From Tautonia rosea (GTDB lineage: Bacteria > Planctomycetota > Planctomycetia > Isosphaerales > Isosphaeraceae): DNA of 64,000 bases. Below, piece after piece: positions 16,628 to 25,735 of the stretch. The stretch spans positions 62,001 to 126,000 of the forward strand of contig NZ_JABBYO010000012.1 in assembly GCF_012958305.1 (NCBI RefSeq). The letters are read 5' to 3'. Numbering within the stretch: the first letter of the stretch is position 1; each line of letters starts with the position of its first letter. The position numbers were made by a program, and so were the translations under genes. The notes beneath the pieces are model-generated. The model saw only the letters and a list, made by a program, of their open reading frames with translations, had not been told where the DNA came from and made no database searches.

Positions 16628-17672
16628 CCCGGTTGACGAACTCTCGGAGGTGGTCGTGACGGCGGTCAAGGTGGCTGTAGACCCGATTTAACATGTCCGG
16701 CGTGGCGTGCCCAAGCACGGCCGCGACGCTGGCCATGTCGCCGGTCCGCTCCAGGGCATCGGTCGCGAAGGCGTGCCGGAAGCCGTAGGCGACCGCCTCG
16801 GCCCCGAGCCCGGCCTTGACGCGGGCCGCCATCATCTGCTGCCGGATCGCGAACCGGTTCCACGGCCGGCCCCTCGGCGTCCGGAAGAGCGGGCCCTCGG
16901 GGTGCAGGTCGGCCAGCCGGGAGACAATCGCGAACGCCGCGTCGGTCAGCGGGATCACCCGGTCGGCTCCCGTCTTCCGCTTCGTCTTGTGGACGTCGAG
17001 GATCGCCAGCCGTCGGGCCCGGTCGAGGTGCCGGGCCTCGAGGGCCGCCGCCTCGGAGGGCCGGCAGCCAGTCAGGAAGAGGAACTCGAAATAGTCCCGG
17101 GCGACCGGGGATCGAATCGCCCCGAGGAGCGTCCGAGCCTGCTCGGTCGTTATCACCCGATCCCGCCGGAGTTTCCGGGACGGCTTGGCCATCCCCTCGA
17201 GCGGATCCTTTTCGATCATCTCGGCGTTCCTCGCCCACCGGAATGCCGTCTTGAGGACCGCGACGGCATCATGCCGCCGATTCGGTCCCCAGGTTGCCTT
17301 GGCTTCGAGCCATCGCCGGACGACGGCCGGCTTCAGTTCCTCGGCCGGAATGTGCCCGTGGATATCGGGGAAGTCATCCAGCCGGCCGACGTAGTCGGAA
17401 TGCGTCCGGGCCCCGACCTCGCCGCGGGCCGCCCTCGCCTTGACGTCCGCCAGGAACCGGGCGATCAGCAGTCCGACCGGGATCGGCTGCCCGGCCTTCA
17501 AGTCCCGCTTCCGCTCGGACATGATCCGGTAAAATTCGGCGTCGGCTGCCTGCTTCGCCTTCGCCCTGGACCCGTGGTCGGCATCGGCCGCCAGGAGTCG
17601 TCGTCGGTGATCAATCGTCGCGTACCAGCCTCGTCTTTGCTGCCAGTACCACGGCTTTGGGGTGCGTGCCAT
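16455..17672 (-). CDS. Tyrosine recombinase (phage-type integrase)
   Basis: A 405-aa site-specific recombinase. An N-terminal AP2-like arm-binding part (PWYWQQRRGWYATIDHRRRL) precedes a SAM-like core-binding domain. The catalytic domain shows Arg in TGCRPSEAA, Lys in the HKTKRKTG hairpin, YGFRHAFAT (box II with Tyr in place of the usual first His but with the Arg kept), LGHATPDM and the nucleophile Tyr in VYSHL. About 65 low-complexity residues follow the tyrosine and are antisense to the excisionase-like gene. The gene ends the island and lies 101 bp from tRNA-Thr. It should catalyse integration and excision. Confidence 0.92.
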   Translation of the reverse strand: MARTPKPWYWQQRRGWYATIDHRRRLLAADADHGSRAKAKQAADAEFYRIMSERKRDLKAGQPIPVGLLIARFLADVKARAARGEVGARTHSDYVGRLDDFPDIHGHIPAEELKPAVVRRWLEAKATWGPNRRHDAVAVLKTAFRWARNAEMIEKDPLEGMAKPSRKLRRDRVITTEQARTLLGAIRSPVARDYFEFLFLTGCRPSEAAALEARHLDRARRLAILDVHKTKRKTGADRVIPLTDAAFAIVSRLADLHPEGPLFRTPRGRPWNRFAIRQQMMAARVKAGLGAEAVAYGFRHAFATDALERTGDMASVAAVLGHATPDMLNRVYSHLDRRHDHLREFVNRVTTPEPPRVPTASPGQPAGPAPETTPSSTSKPMPSGEGADPGPAPTSPGTPAASDRG

Positions 17673-17698
17673 TGTCGATACTCCGGTCGGTCCGCGAA

Positions 17699-17716
17699 GG
17701 ATTCCGTACCGGATTC
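17699..17716 (+). repeat. Right copy of 18-bp direct repeat, candidate attR or integrase arm site
   Basis: GGATTCCGTACCGGATTC differs from the copy at 65-82 at one position. It lies 27 bp upstream of the integrase start and 57 bp from the 3' end of tRNA-Thr, where attachment or arm-type sites are expected. Confidence 0.4.
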
Positions 17717-17773
17717 AGTATCGACCCAGCCTGACGCCGACCTGCGCTTTTCGCAAGTCCTTGTGTCGTAAGA

Positions 17774-17845
17774 GCCACCGAAGAGAGTCGAACTCTTAAC
17801 CCCCGCTTTACGAAAGCGGTGCTCTGCCGATTGAGCTACGGTGGC
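17774..17845 (-). tRNA. tRNA-Thr(CGT)
   Basis: A 72-nt cloverleaf. The acceptor stem pairs GCCACCG with CGGTGGC, the anticodon loop is TTCGTAA within CCGCT/AGCGG, and the T-arm is AAGAG-TTCGACT-CTCTT. The 3' CCA is not encoded. The 3' end faces the integrase gene, a common arrangement for tRNA-targeting islands, although no duplicate of the 3' end was found inside the window. Confidence 0.95.
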
Positions 17846-18033
17846 GTTTGAATGGTTGATCGTAAGAGGGACGGGTCGGTGTGTCAACGGCAGTCGGGCA
17901 GTTGCCGGAGAAGGATGTTTCGGTACAAAAGACCAAGTCGAGCCAAGCAATCACGCATTACGCTTTATCACAAACGAAGGGTGCCATCATCAGATGGAAT
18001 CATCATCGCGGTGATGACCCCGGAGGGAAGCGA

Positions 18034-18162
18034 GTGGGGGTGCTTGGCGTATTCGGGGCCTTGTTGCTGCTCGTCATCATGGGCGAGATGGTAAAGCCGG
18101 CTTCTCTCTCCGAGGGCGAGGTCCCTCGGATCAACGAGAACACAATCCGGAAGAAAGGATGA
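18034..18162 (+). CDS. Possible 42-aa single-pass membrane protein
   Basis: A GTG start lies downstream of GGAGGGA with about 7 nt spacing. The product has one hydrophobic segment (LGVFGALLLLVIMGEM) followed by a polar tail (SEGEVPRINENTIRKKG). Its stop overlaps the start of the next frame as ATGA. No family is recognised and it could be spurious. Confidence 0.35.
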   Translation: MGVLGVFGALLLLVIMGEMVKPASLSEGEVPRINENTIRKKG

Positions 18163-18485
18163 CCTTTCGCAGTCTCGATTGGATTGCCACGATGGGAGAC
18201 CTCGATGCACATCTCTTCGAAGGGAATGCGGATCAGGTCTACTGGCACTCCTGCGCTCAGTTCATCAGTGACAACGTGGCGACCCAGTTATACGGGCTTG
18301 CGCATGTGACCGCCGGGGCTGATCACCACTGGTACAACGAATTTCTCAAGGCCAGGTGGGAGGGAGGGATCATGATCCGGGTACACACGTATTTGCTTGT
18401 CGATCAAGGCGTCCATATCTTCGAATTCCATCATCTCGAAGAACAGAATCGAGACAAGGTTTACGAGTTTTCGACGTTGCCTTGA
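18159..18485 (+). CDS. Hypothetical 108-aa protein
   Basis: The protein is rich in aromatic and histidine residues (DQVYWHSCAQF, GADHHWYNEFL, FEFHHLEEQN). No family is recognised. The start at 18159 overlaps the preceding small frame as ATGA; a second in-frame ATG at 18192 is possible and neither has a strong ribosome binding site. It lies in the short chromosomal stretch between tRNA-Thr and cysK. Confidence 0.4.
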   Translation: MTFRSLDWIATMGDLDAHLFEGNADQVYWHSCAQFISDNVATQLYGLAHVTAGADHHWYNEFLKARWEGGIMIRVHTYLLVDQGVHIFEFHHLEEQNRDKVYEFSTLP

Positions 18486-18718
18486 CCCGCAAGATCAAGA
18501 GAACCACAGCCGGCTTTGCCTTGCGACCGATGGCATTGAAATAAGCCGATGGCCAGGAAAGATTACAAAGATTGGTCGTCTAGTCGTGATTGGTCGGGTT
18601 GCCGGGTCCGATTCCTGGCCGTATGATGGGGTTTTGCCGGCGGAGGGGCGAGACAATCACTGCCGGTTCAATCGGGTTCCAGACGCCGAGTTACTTCGAC
18701 GCCCGAGGAGACGAGACG

Positions 18719-19690
18719 ATGGCGACCGCCGACGAGGTCAGGACGCGGGGCCGGATCTATGACGAGATTACGCAATGTGTCGGGAATACCCCGTTGATTC
18801 GTTTGCGACGGATCACCGAGGGATGTCACGCTCAGGTCGTTGCGAAGCTAGAGAATTTCAACCCCCTCTGGTCGGTCAAGGATCGCATCGGCGTTGCGAT
18901 GATCGACACGGCCGAGGCCGAAGGGAAGATCAACCCCGAGACGGTCATCATTGAGCCGACAAGCGGGAACACGGGGATCGGCCTGGCCTTCACCTGCGCG
19001 GCTCGCGGCTATCGCCTGGTCGTGACGATGCCCGAGAGCATGAGCCTGGAGCGTCGTCGCTTGATCAAGGCCTTTGGAGCCGAAATCGTCCTGACACCCG
19101 CTGCCGAAGGTATGCCCGGTGCGGTTCGTCGAGCCGAGGAGCTGACGAAGAATACCCCGAACGCCTTCATGCCGCAGCAGTTTCGCAATCCGGCCAACCC
19201 GGAGATCCACCGCAAGACCACCGCCGAGGAGATCTGGAGAGACACCGAAGGTCAGATCGACATTCTGGTCTGCGGCGTGGGGACTGGCGGTACCATCACC
19301 GGTTGCGGCGAAGTGCTCAAGAGCCGCAAGCCCGAGCTGCAGGTCGTCGCCGTCGAACCGGAAGACTCGCCGGTCATTACCCAGACACGCAACGGAGAGC
19401 CGACCAAGCCCGGACCCCACAAGATTCAGGGAATCGGCGCCGGATTCATCCCCGAGATTCTCAACGTCAATATCATCGACGAGGTGATTCGCGTCTCGAA
19501 CGACGAGTCGTTTGAGACAACACGGCGTCTGGCCCGGCTAGAAGGGATGCTTTGCGGCATTTCCTGTGGAGCCGCCGCCGCCGGAGCGCTCCAGGTGGCC
19601 ATGCGGCCAGAGAACACGGGGAAAATGGTCGTGGTGGTGCTTCCGGACCTCGGCGAGCGATACCTCTCTACCCCCTTGTTCCCCGAATGA
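18719..19690 (+). CDS. cysK: Cysteine synthase (O-acetylserine sulfhydrylase family)
   Basis: A 323-aa PLP enzyme of fold type II that forms L-cysteine from an activated serine and sulfide. The PLP lysine is K54 in SVKDRIG. The substrate loop TSGNTG is at 81-86 and the phosphate-binding GTGGT loop near residue 190. A GAGGAG ribosome binding site precedes the ATG at 18719. The stop overlaps the start of a JAMM metallopeptidase gene as ATGA. That pairing recalls the CysM/Mec+ pair of actinobacteria, in which sulfur comes from the carrier protein CysO, so this copy may act in a carrier-dependent route rather than as a plain CysK. Confidence 0.9.
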   Translation: MATADEVRTRGRIYDEITQCVGNTPLIRLRRITEGCHAQVVAKLENFNPLWSVKDRIGVAMIDTAEAEGKINPETVIIEPTSGNTGIGLAFTCAARGYRLVVTMPESMSLERRRLIKAFGAEIVLTPAAEGMPGAVRRAEELTKNTPNAFMPQQFRNPANPEIHRKTTAEEIWRDTEGQIDILVCGVGTGGTITGCGEVLKSRKPELQVVAVEPEDSPVITQTRNGEPTKPGPHKIQGIGAGFIPEILNVNIIDEVIRVSNDESFETTRRLARLEGMLCGISCGAAAAGALQVAMRPENTGKMVVVVLPDLGERYLSTPLFPE

Positions 19691-20130
19691 GTGTCCCTGA
19701 GTCGTCGTCGATCGAAGACGGGGAGGTTCTGGAAATCCCCCATCCGATTCTTCAAGCGATGGTCGATCACTGTGTTCGAGAAGCCCCCCTCGAAGCCTGC
19801 GGCTTGCTCGGAGGGGAGCCGCCTCGGGTTTCCTCAATCCATCCGCTCCGCAACGCGGCGCAGAGTGAAACCCGATACGACGCCGATCCGACCGATCTCA
19901 TCGCCGCCGTTCGCGACCTCCGAAGCCGATCCGCACAGATTCTCGCCATCTATCACTCACATCCGAAATGGTCGGCAATTCCAAGCGGGACTGACCTGCG
20001 CGAGAACTATTACGAAGACGTTCCCAGGATCATCGTCTCGTTGCAAGGTCCCAAGCCCGACGTCCGGATCTGGAGGCTTCGTCCCGACGGCTACGATGCG
20101 CTGCCCTGGCGAAGCGTTGCGGACGGTTGA
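19687..20130 (+). CDS. JAMM/MPN+ zinc metallopeptidase, Mec+-like
   Basis: A 147-aa protein with a complete JAMM zinc site: Glu36, then H90-S-H92-P, S100 and D103 ([14 protein letters not shown]). The family removes ubiquitin-like tags; Mec+ of actinobacteria releases cysteine from the C-terminus of the sulfur carrier CysO. Translation is coupled to cysK through ATGA. No CysO-like small protein ending in GG was found nearby, so the substrate would be encoded elsewhere. The assignment to cysteine release is an inference from the pairing. Confidence 0.85.
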   Translation: MSVPESSSIEDGEVLEIPHPILQAMVDHCVREAPLEACGLLGGEPPRVSSIHPLRNAAQSETRYDADPTDLIAAVRDLRSRSAQILAIYHSHPKWSAIPSGTDLRENYYEDVPRIIVSLQGPKPDVRIWRLRPDGYDALPWRSVADG

Positions 20131-20156
20131 ATCGCCCGCATTGCACTCGCTATACT
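20127..20156 (+). promoter_or_regulatory. Putative sigma70-type promoter for ndk
   Basis: TTGAAT (20127-20132) and TATACT (20151-20156) are separated by 18 nt and lie about 95 bp upstream of the ndk start. A short GC-rich dyad (CCGGTC/GACCGG) follows in the leader. Confidence 0.45.
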
Positions 20157-20251
20157 GCCGGACCGGTCAACGGGACCGGCTTGCACCTCGTCCCTTCGTA
20201 CTTGCCTCGGCAGCGATTCCCAAAGTCGAGAGAGCGTAAGGTCCCCCCGCC

Positions 20252-20704
20252 ATGCAACATACCCTCGTCATCTTCAAGCCTGATTGCGTGCAGCGCCGTC
20301 TGGTCGGCCAGATCCTTCAGCGATTCGAAGCGAAGGGGCTGCGGATCGCCGCCTTGAAGATGATTCAGGTTAGCCAGGAACTGGCCGAGCAGCATTACGG
20401 CGAGCACAAGGAACGTCCCTTCTTCCCCGGCCTGATCCAGTTCATTACCGGAGGTCCGGTGGTTGTCGCCGTGCTGGCAGGGCCGGAAGCCGTGTCGGTC
20501 GTCCGAGGAATGATGGGCAAGACCAGCGGCATCGAAGCCGTACCCGGTACCATTCGGGGTGATTTTTCCGTAAGCAAGCAAAACAACCTGATTCACGGCA
20601 GCGACAGCCCCGATTCCGCTGATCGTGAGATCGCCCTCTGGTTCGCTCCTCAGGAACTGCTTGATTACGAACTCGCCGGCCAGCACTGGGTCAGCGAGGC
20701 GTGA
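20252..20704 (+). CDS. ndk: Nucleoside diphosphate kinase
   Basis: A 150-aa cytosolic enzyme that equilibrates nucleoside tri- and diphosphates through a phosphohistidine. It starts with the family pattern TLVIFKPDCVQRRLVG. The catalytic histidine is H115 in NNLIHGSDSP, and the usual GTIRGDF stretch precedes it. Length is normal for a bacterial Ndk. A promoter-like pair lies upstream and a hairpin follows, so it is probably transcribed alone. Confidence 0.97.
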   Translation: MQHTLVIFKPDCVQRRLVGQILQRFEAKGLRIAALKMIQVSQELAEQHYGEHKERPFFPGLIQFITGGPVVVAVLAGPEAVSVVRGMMGKTSGIEAVPGTIRGDFSVSKQNNLIHGSDSPDSADREIALWFAPQELLDYELAGQHWVSEA

Positions 20705-20722
20705 GCAATGGTGAGGCATTGA

Positions 20723-22858
<2,136 letters not shown>

Positions 22859-23270
22859 TGCCAGGTGTTTGGCCAGTTTTCTGGAACCTTAGTTTCCGTC
22901 CCGCTCAATTTTTTCAAAGTTTTCCTTGCCTCGATGTTGTTTGAGGGATTAGAAATGAGGGTGGCGGATGATCGATCCATTGATCGCGTTGGAGTCGTTC
23001 GCCAATCAAACTTCTTCTTGAACTCGGCAATCAATCGCGTCAGAAGGATGTGTTGAACCCTATCGGTGTTTAGGAGCAGTGAGCGCGATCCACCGAGTTC
23101 GTGTTGGAAAGTGAGCGAATTTGTCTCGCGGTATTGAGAGCTTGGCGGTATTGGTTGCCGGGATGCTGATGATCTCCCGACCAGGAGCGTTCGCTCCGCA
23201 TCGGTGAGGCAGACACCGGATGTCGACTCAACGAATCGATTCCACGACGAGGTCAGGAGAGCGACCGGCG
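22859..23270. other. Intergenic region between ligA and the hybrid kinase
   Basis: About 410 bp, more AT-rich at its start (CAATTTTTTCAAAGTTTTCC near 22907) than the flanking genes. No gene, RNA or clear terminator is evident. It should carry the promoter of the sensor kinase. Confidence 0.4.
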
Positions 23271-24722
23271 ATGACGCAGGTCGTTGATCCACAGTTATTA
23301 CGATTGATCAAGGATCATCCGCACGGCATTCTTGTCGTGGCGAGTGATTCCGGACGGATCGTTCATGCCAATACCGCGGCTCGATTTCTTCTTCGAGACG
23401 ACCCTGAAGCCGCGATTGACGGTGATCTTCTCGGAATCCCCGTTCATAGTGGACAGAGTGTCCTGGTTGAGGCGGGACCACCAACTCGTCGACGCTTGCG
23501 AATGAAAGTGGAGCAGGTCTGCTGGGCAGGCCGGCAGGAGCAATTCATCACCCTTCGTGAGGTCAGATCGGCCCATCGCCCCCGCCGTCGTGGTGATGCA
23601 TCGCGAGGGCCCGATCGAGCCATGTCACTTCTTGCCCACGAGTTACGTAGCCCGCTCAGCGCCATGCTTGGTGCTCTGCATGCGGCCCGACTGAATCCGT
23701 CGACCCAGCAAGGAGTTCTGGTGTTCGTCGAGCATCAGGCCCGACGCTTGGGTCGCCTCCTTGAAGACCTCGTTGAAGGGGAGGTTAGTGACGGTCGGTC
23801 GATTCCCATTCGTCCGGTGATGATCACCGTCAACCGATTGGTGAGTTGGAGTGCCGAGGCGATCCGACCACTTGTCGCGGCCCGGGGGCAGCAACTCGAG
23901 GTCCGTCTTACGGAAGAACCGATTCTGCTGGCGGTCGATCCGACGTGGATCGAACAGGCATTTCTTCATTTGCTGGTCAACGCGTCGAAATATTCGGAGG
24001 TCGGCGGGAACATCCGGATGGAGGTTCTTCGAGACCCCGAAAACGTGGTCATCTCAATCCGGGACGATGGGATCGGTATCCCTTCGACGGATCTGGGTCG
24101 TATCTTCAATCCATTTCGTCGAGGAGACTCCGACCGGGTTCGCCTTCGGGAAGGCCAAGGGGTTGGTCTGGCAATGGTCCACCGGATCATCGCTCGTCAT
24201 GGTGGCAACGTTTCCGCGGCCAGTCCGGGGTCGGGTCAGGGAAGCACCTTTACCATCCGATTACCCATCGCATCCGTCGGAACGGCTTCTCCAACTCCTC
24301 CGGTTGCCTGGGTGGACCATCCTCAACCCCCGCTTCGATCGTCATCAGCCACCTCAATCCTCATCGTTGATGATGATGAGGCGGCGGCGGAAGGACTGGC
24401 GATGGTTCTTCGCCTGTGGGGTTGTGAGGTTCGGATGGCCTTCGACGGCAATCACGCGCTCAGGGATGCGATTGCCGATCCTCCCGACATCCTCGTGATC
24501 GATCGGGCACTTCCAGGCATCGATGGCGAAAGCCTGGCCCGTCGGCTTCGAGAGATCACGGCCACCGCTTCGGCACTCTTGATTTGCCTGACCGGTTCCG
24601 GCTGGCAACCCGACCCCGATGCAGACCCCTTCGATCACCACTTACTCAAACCCATCGACTTCGAGGCACTTGCTCAGCTCATTCCGACTCCGAAACTCGG
24701 CAGGCCGGAATCGGATCGGTGA
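23271..24722 (+). CDS. Hybrid sensor histidine kinase with C-terminal receiver domain
   Basis: A 483-aa signalling protein. A PAS-like sensory domain (about 10-95) lacks membrane segments, so the protein is cytosolic. HisKA carries the phosphoacceptor H123 in LLAHELRSPLS. The HATPase domain shows the N box (NASKYS), G1 (DDGIGI) and G2 (GQGVGLAMV). A receiver domain follows, with the acidic pair in ILIVDDDE, the phosphoacceptor Asp in LVIDRALPG and Lys in LLKPID. The ATG at 23271 follows AGGAGA; an upstream in-frame ATG at 23220 lacks one. No partner regulator is adjacent, so it is an orphan hybrid kinase. The signal is unknown. Confidence 0.92.
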   Translation: MTQVVDPQLLRLIKDHPHGILVVASDSGRIVHANTAARFLLRDDPEAAIDGDLLGIPVHSGQSVLVEAGPPTRRRLRMKVEQVCWAGRQEQFITLREVRSAHRPRRRGDASRGPDRAMSLLAHELRSPLSAMLGALHAARLNPSTQQGVLVFVEHQARRLGRLLEDLVEGEVSDGRSIPIRPVMITVNRLVSWSAEAIRPLVAARGQQLEVRLTEEPILLAVDPTWIEQAFLHLLVNASKYSEVGGNIRMEVLRDPENVVISIRDDGIGIPSTDLGRIFNPFRRGDSDRVRLREGQGVGLAMVHRIIARHGGNVSAASPGSGQGSTFTIRLPIASVGTASPTPPVAWVDHPQPPLRSSSATSILIVDDDEAAAEGLAMVLRLWGCEVRMAFDGNHALRDAIADPPDILVIDRALPGIDGESLARRLREITATASALLICLTGSGWQPDPDADPFDHHLLKPIDFEALAQLIPTPKLGRPESDR

Positions 24723-24891
24723 TGGATTCGTTGGTGCTGGTGACTCCCGGACATGCCCATTCCGTTCTCCAAATGACGATCCGAATCGCGATTGCGATGG
24801 GCGCACCATGGATTGGCGTGGTGATACGCTCGCCGGTTGAGTGGCAAGCAGCAGGACCGGCCCCATGCCTCGAAGCCGAGGGGAAGACGAT

Positions 24892-25665
24892 TCAGTCGGC
24901 CTCGTGCTCAGTCTGGAGGGCCTCCCAGAGTGCCCGGTAGTACCGAAGGAGGCGATCGGGCTCGGGGCTGTCGGGAATCTCGGCGAGGGTGAAGCCCTGA
25001 TAGCCGGATTCCTTGAGCAATCGGAATAGAGTTCGGTAAGGGTAACCGCTGTGTAACTCGTTAATATGAACCAGGCCGATCCGGTCGGCGACCATCCGGA
25101 ATGCGGGTTCGATCGAGCCGTCAATCAGGTCCGTCGGATTAGAGTTCCAGCAGACCGTAACGTTGCGGTGCTTGGCGTGATTCATGATGGTCGCGAAGGC
25201 GGGAAACTTCGCGGTCTCTCGCCCGTGCACCTCAACCCGGATCTCCACACCGAAGCCTTCGCCATACTCCCCGACTTCGAGCAACGACTCGCCGATCTGT
25301 CGGAAGGTCGCCTCGGGATCGACCCCCTGGGGAATGCCGTTCGGTCGGACCTTCACCCCGGGGGCTCCAATGTCGTGGGCGAGTTGGATGAACTCCTTTG
25401 TTCCCTCGATGTTCCGACGGACTTCGGCCGGGTCGTCCGAGTGATACTCGAAGGCACTGCCCAGCCCAGCTAGTTCCAGGCCCGAGTCGCTGAATCGCTT
25501 ACGAACGTGTTCCCGATCTGCGTTGGACAAGGACACTTCAACGCCGTGGGCGTGCGTGGTGCGCAGTTCGACCCCTTCGAAGCCGAGCGCCGGCAGCTTC
25601 GTCAGGATTGTGTCGAGGTCCCAATCCTTGGCGATGTTATACGTCACGGTGCCGAGGAGGAGCAT
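24892..25665 (-). CDS. Sugar phosphate isomerase/epimerase-like TIM-barrel protein
   Basis: A 257-aa protein of the xylose isomerase-like TIM barrel (AP endonuclease 2) superfamily. Barrel strands are seen in GFEGVELRTTHAHGV, GAPGVKVRPNGIP, VEIRVEVHGR, VCWNSNPTD and GLVHINELHSG, with acidic and His metal ligands spread along them. Such proteins isomerise or epimerise sugars or inositols. The start MLLLGTVTYNIAKDW at 25665 follows a GAGGAG-type site on the minus strand. It lies downstream of the DUF1549/DUF1553 gene with a 70-bp gap and may share its transcript. The substrate cannot be told. Confidence 0.8.
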   Translation of the reverse strand: MLLLGTVTYNIAKDWDLDTILTKLPALGFEGVELRTTHAHGVEVSLSNADREHVRKRFSDSGLELAGLGSAFEYHSDDPAEVRRNIEGTKEFIQLAHDIGAPGVKVRPNGIPQGVDPEATFRQIGESLLEVGEYGEGFGVEIRVEVHGRETAKFPAFATIMNHAKHRNVTVCWNSNPTDLIDGSIEPAFRMVADRIGLVHINELHSGYPYRTLFRLLKESGYQGFTLAEIPDSPEPDRLLRYYRALWEALQTEHEAD

Positions 25666-25735
25666 GGTCGTCGGTCCCAGAATCCAGGGAAAGTCAATCC
25701 AGGACCCACCAGGGTCCCGCCTCGGCGAGGCCCCG

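Larger units (their letters stand above)
65..17716. mobile_element. Putative integrative genomic island carrying a defence operon
   Basis: The segment runs from an 18-bp repeat near the window start to a near-identical repeat 27 bp upstream of a tyrosine recombinase gene, close to a tRNA-Thr gene. Between them are an integrase, an excisionase-like HTH protein, a P4-like primase-helicase, small regulators and a four-gene helicase/methyltransferase/ATPase cargo. No housekeeping genes lie inside, and the DNA looks richer in G+C than the flank to the right. The left limit is an inference: the true attachment site could instead be the tRNA-Thr 3' end with its duplicate outside the window. Confidence 0.6.

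Noticed and set aside
24722-24940. Short frame starting at the histidine kinase stop codon (MDSLVLVTPGH)
   Set aside because: The overlapping TGATG is suggestive, but the frame runs into the 3' end of the opposing isomerase-like gene and has no family features.
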